From contig CAKAQP010000114.1 of NCBI GenBank assembly GCA_916720285.1, forward strand, positions 1-7,464: 7,464 nt of DNA. Reading direction: 5' to 3'. Positions 6,660 to 7,464 of the stretch are shown here, in pieces; position 1 is the stretch's first letter, and each line of letters begins with the position of its first letter. The DNA comes from an uncultured Lachnoanaerobaculum sp. (lineage in GTDB: Bacteria > Bacillota > Clostridia > Lachnospirales > Lachnospiraceae). The position numbers and the translations under genes were made by a program. Below the pieces are notes generated by a model. It was not told where the DNA came from. It saw only the letters and a list, made by a program, of their open reading frames with translations, and did not search any database.

Positions 6660-7360
6660 TAATTTCCGATTATATAGCTATCGACCTTGAAACAACCGGA
6701 ATAAGGTTGTCAAAAGATAAGATAATTGAAGTGGGACTTTTAAAAGTGAAAGATTCACATATAATTGATACTCTCTCCTGTGTTATAAACCCGGATATAC
6801 AGGTGGATGACAAAATACTTGAATTGACAAAAATAAGTGAAAAAGAGCTTAGAAATGCCAAAAGGATACATGAGGTTATAAATCATATAGTGGACTTTTG
6901 TGAAGAATATGTTTTACTTGGACATAACACGATTTTTGATTACAGCTTTGTAAAGAGAGAAGCAAACAGAGCAGGCTTGGAATTTGAGAAAAGAGGTATT
7001 GATACATATAAATTATGTAAGAAGGTACTTCCTGAGAATGTGAGAAAAAATCTTACTGATGCATGCAGTTACTTCGGTATTGAAAGAAAAAACTCTCACA
7101 GAGCATTCAGTGATGCATTTTATACTCATGTTTTATTTCAGGAGATTATAAAAAATTTTAAAACCCTTGAAATAAGTCCGGAAGCTATGAAAGTTAAGAT
7201 AAAAAAGTTCGTTCCGATCAGAAAAAGAACAAAAGAGGACTTGCAGAAATTACTAAACTGTCATAGAATTGGATGCAAGGTAAATATTGACTTGCTTTCA
7301 GAATCCGAAGCTAAAAGGATGATGGATAAAATAAAATCGGGAAGCATCGATTTTACCTGA
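6656..7360 (+). CDS. DEDDh (DnaQ-like) 3'-5' exonuclease with extra C-terminal helical segment
   Basis: Predicted cytoplasmic exonuclease of 234 residues, unlike the first exonuclease in sequence but in the same superfamily. Exo I is IAIDLETTG with D10 and E12, Exo II is LGHNTIFDYSFVKRE with D95, and Exo III is HRAFSDA with H148 and D153. This LETTG..GHN..FD pattern is that of the PolC exonuclease domain and DnaQ epsilon. There is no polymerase part, so this is a stand-alone nuclease. Residues from about 180 form a basic, probably helical tail with VPIRKRTKEDLQKLL and LSESEAKRMMDKIKSG, perhaps a small nucleic-acid-binding domain (inference). ATG 6656 is chosen because it overlaps the nth stop as ATGA and lies just before Exo I; an upstream TTG at 6620 would overlap nth deeply. 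No SD is visible. Proofreading, repair and RNA roles are all possible; neighbours nth and dCMP deaminase favour DNA. Confidence 0.9.
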   Translation: MIISDYIAIDLETTGIRLSKDKIIEVGLLKVKDSHIIDTLSCVINPDIQVDDKILELTKISEKELRNAKRIHEVINHIVDFCEEYVLLGHNTIFDYSFVKREANRAGLEFEKRGIDTYKLCKKVLPENVRKNLTDACSYFGIERKNSHRAFSDAFYTHVLFQEIIKNFKTLEISPEAMKVKIKKFVPIRKRTKEDLQKLLNCHRIGCKVNIDLLSESEAKRMMDKIKSGSIDFT

Positions 7361-7375
7361 TAAAGCGCAAATATT

Positions 7376-7398
7376 ACAGTCTACATTCTGTAGACTGA
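7376..7398. repeat. Perfect inverted repeat / hairpin after the second exonuclease
   Basis: CAGTCTAC (7377-7384) and GTAGACTG (7390-7397) are perfect inverse complements around the five bases ATTCT; an inner A-T pair makes nine pairs with a three-base loop. It begins 16 bases after the stop of the last gene of the unit. The sequence after it has only a short TTT and no real T-run, so it is at best a weak terminator. It may instead be an operator for the gene starting at 7456, since its centre is TACA-N3-TGTA. Confidence 0.7.
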
Positions 7399-7423
7399 AA
7401 ACATTTCACTAAAATCATACAAA

Positions 7424-7429
7424 TATAGT
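7424..7429 (+). promoter_or_regulatory. Possible -10 box for the gene at 7456
   Basis: TATAGT matches TATAAT at five of six positions and lies about 26 bases before the start codon. No convincing -35 hexamer is found 16-18 bases upstream, so this is a weak call. The inverted repeat would end about 26 bases upstream of it, near the -35 region. Confidence 0.25.
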
Positions 7430-7445
7430 TTATCCCACAAAGAAA

Positions 7446-7450
7446 AGAGG
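7446..7450 (+). promoter_or_regulatory. Ribosome binding site of the gene starting at 7456
   Basis: AGAGG sits in a purine-rich run (AGAAAAGAGG) and is separated by five bases (TTTAT) from ATG 7456, ideal spacing. It is the main reason to call a gene start there. Confidence 0.65.
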
Positions 7451-7455
7451 TTTAT

Positions 7456-7464
7456 ATGAAGAAT
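7456..7464 (+). CDS. Start of a further gene, cut by the window end (product unknown)
   Basis: Only Met-Lys-Asn is visible. The call rests on the well-placed SD and the intergenic gap with an inverted repeat and a possible -10 box before it. Nothing can be said about the product; it could be a new transcription unit. Confidence 0.5.

Overview
The window is an AT-rich, densely packed stretch of a low-GC Gram-positive genome. All genes are on the + strand. Codon use favours AGA for arginine and is rich in ATA, Shine-Dalgarno (SD) sites are strong where present, SecD and SecF are fused, and the Tgt protein reads like those of Clostridia. Lachnospiraceae or a close relative is my best guess, made from recalled family resemblance and not from a search.

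Layout. Bases 1-1924 hold the 3' part of a fused secDF gene, cut by the window edge. It is followed by tgt (1932-3068) and yajC (3076-3384). These form one tightly spaced unit that ends at a strong intrinsic terminator (3399-3425). Only 12 bases after the terminator's T-run a second unit begins: a DEDDh exonuclease with a C-terminal cysteine cluster (3438-4433), a Sua5-type threonylcarbamoyl-AMP synthase (4434-5531), a deoxycytidylate deaminase of the eukaryotic/T4-like type (5539-6033), endonuclease III (6030-6659) and a second DEDDh exonuclease with an extra C-terminal helical segment (6656-7360). Neighbouring genes abut, overlap by ATGA, or have an SD that overlaps the previous stop codon. 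After 7360 there is a short intergenic region with a perfect inverted repeat, a possible -10 box, and an SD plus ATG opening another gene at 7456.

How the genes fit together. The first unit joins protein export (SecDF and YajC, accessory to SecYEG) with tRNA wobble modification (Tgt). These genes are commonly neighbours, though usually in the order tgt-yajC-secD-secF. The second unit groups nucleic-acid maintenance functions: tRNA t6A synthesis (Sua5), dUMP supply (dCMP deaminase), base-excision repair (Nth) and two 3'-5' exonucleases of unknown substrate.

I see no CRISPR array, mobile element, rRNA, tRNA or clear sign of horizontal transfer. No stretch longer than about 110 bases lacks a gene. 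The window is essentially housekeeping and I do not see an obvious new system. The best leads are an Asp-to-Ala replacement at a conserved proton-path position in the SecF half, the terminator placed directly before the second unit with no room for a promoter between, and the two exonucleases with uncharacterised C-terminal parts.
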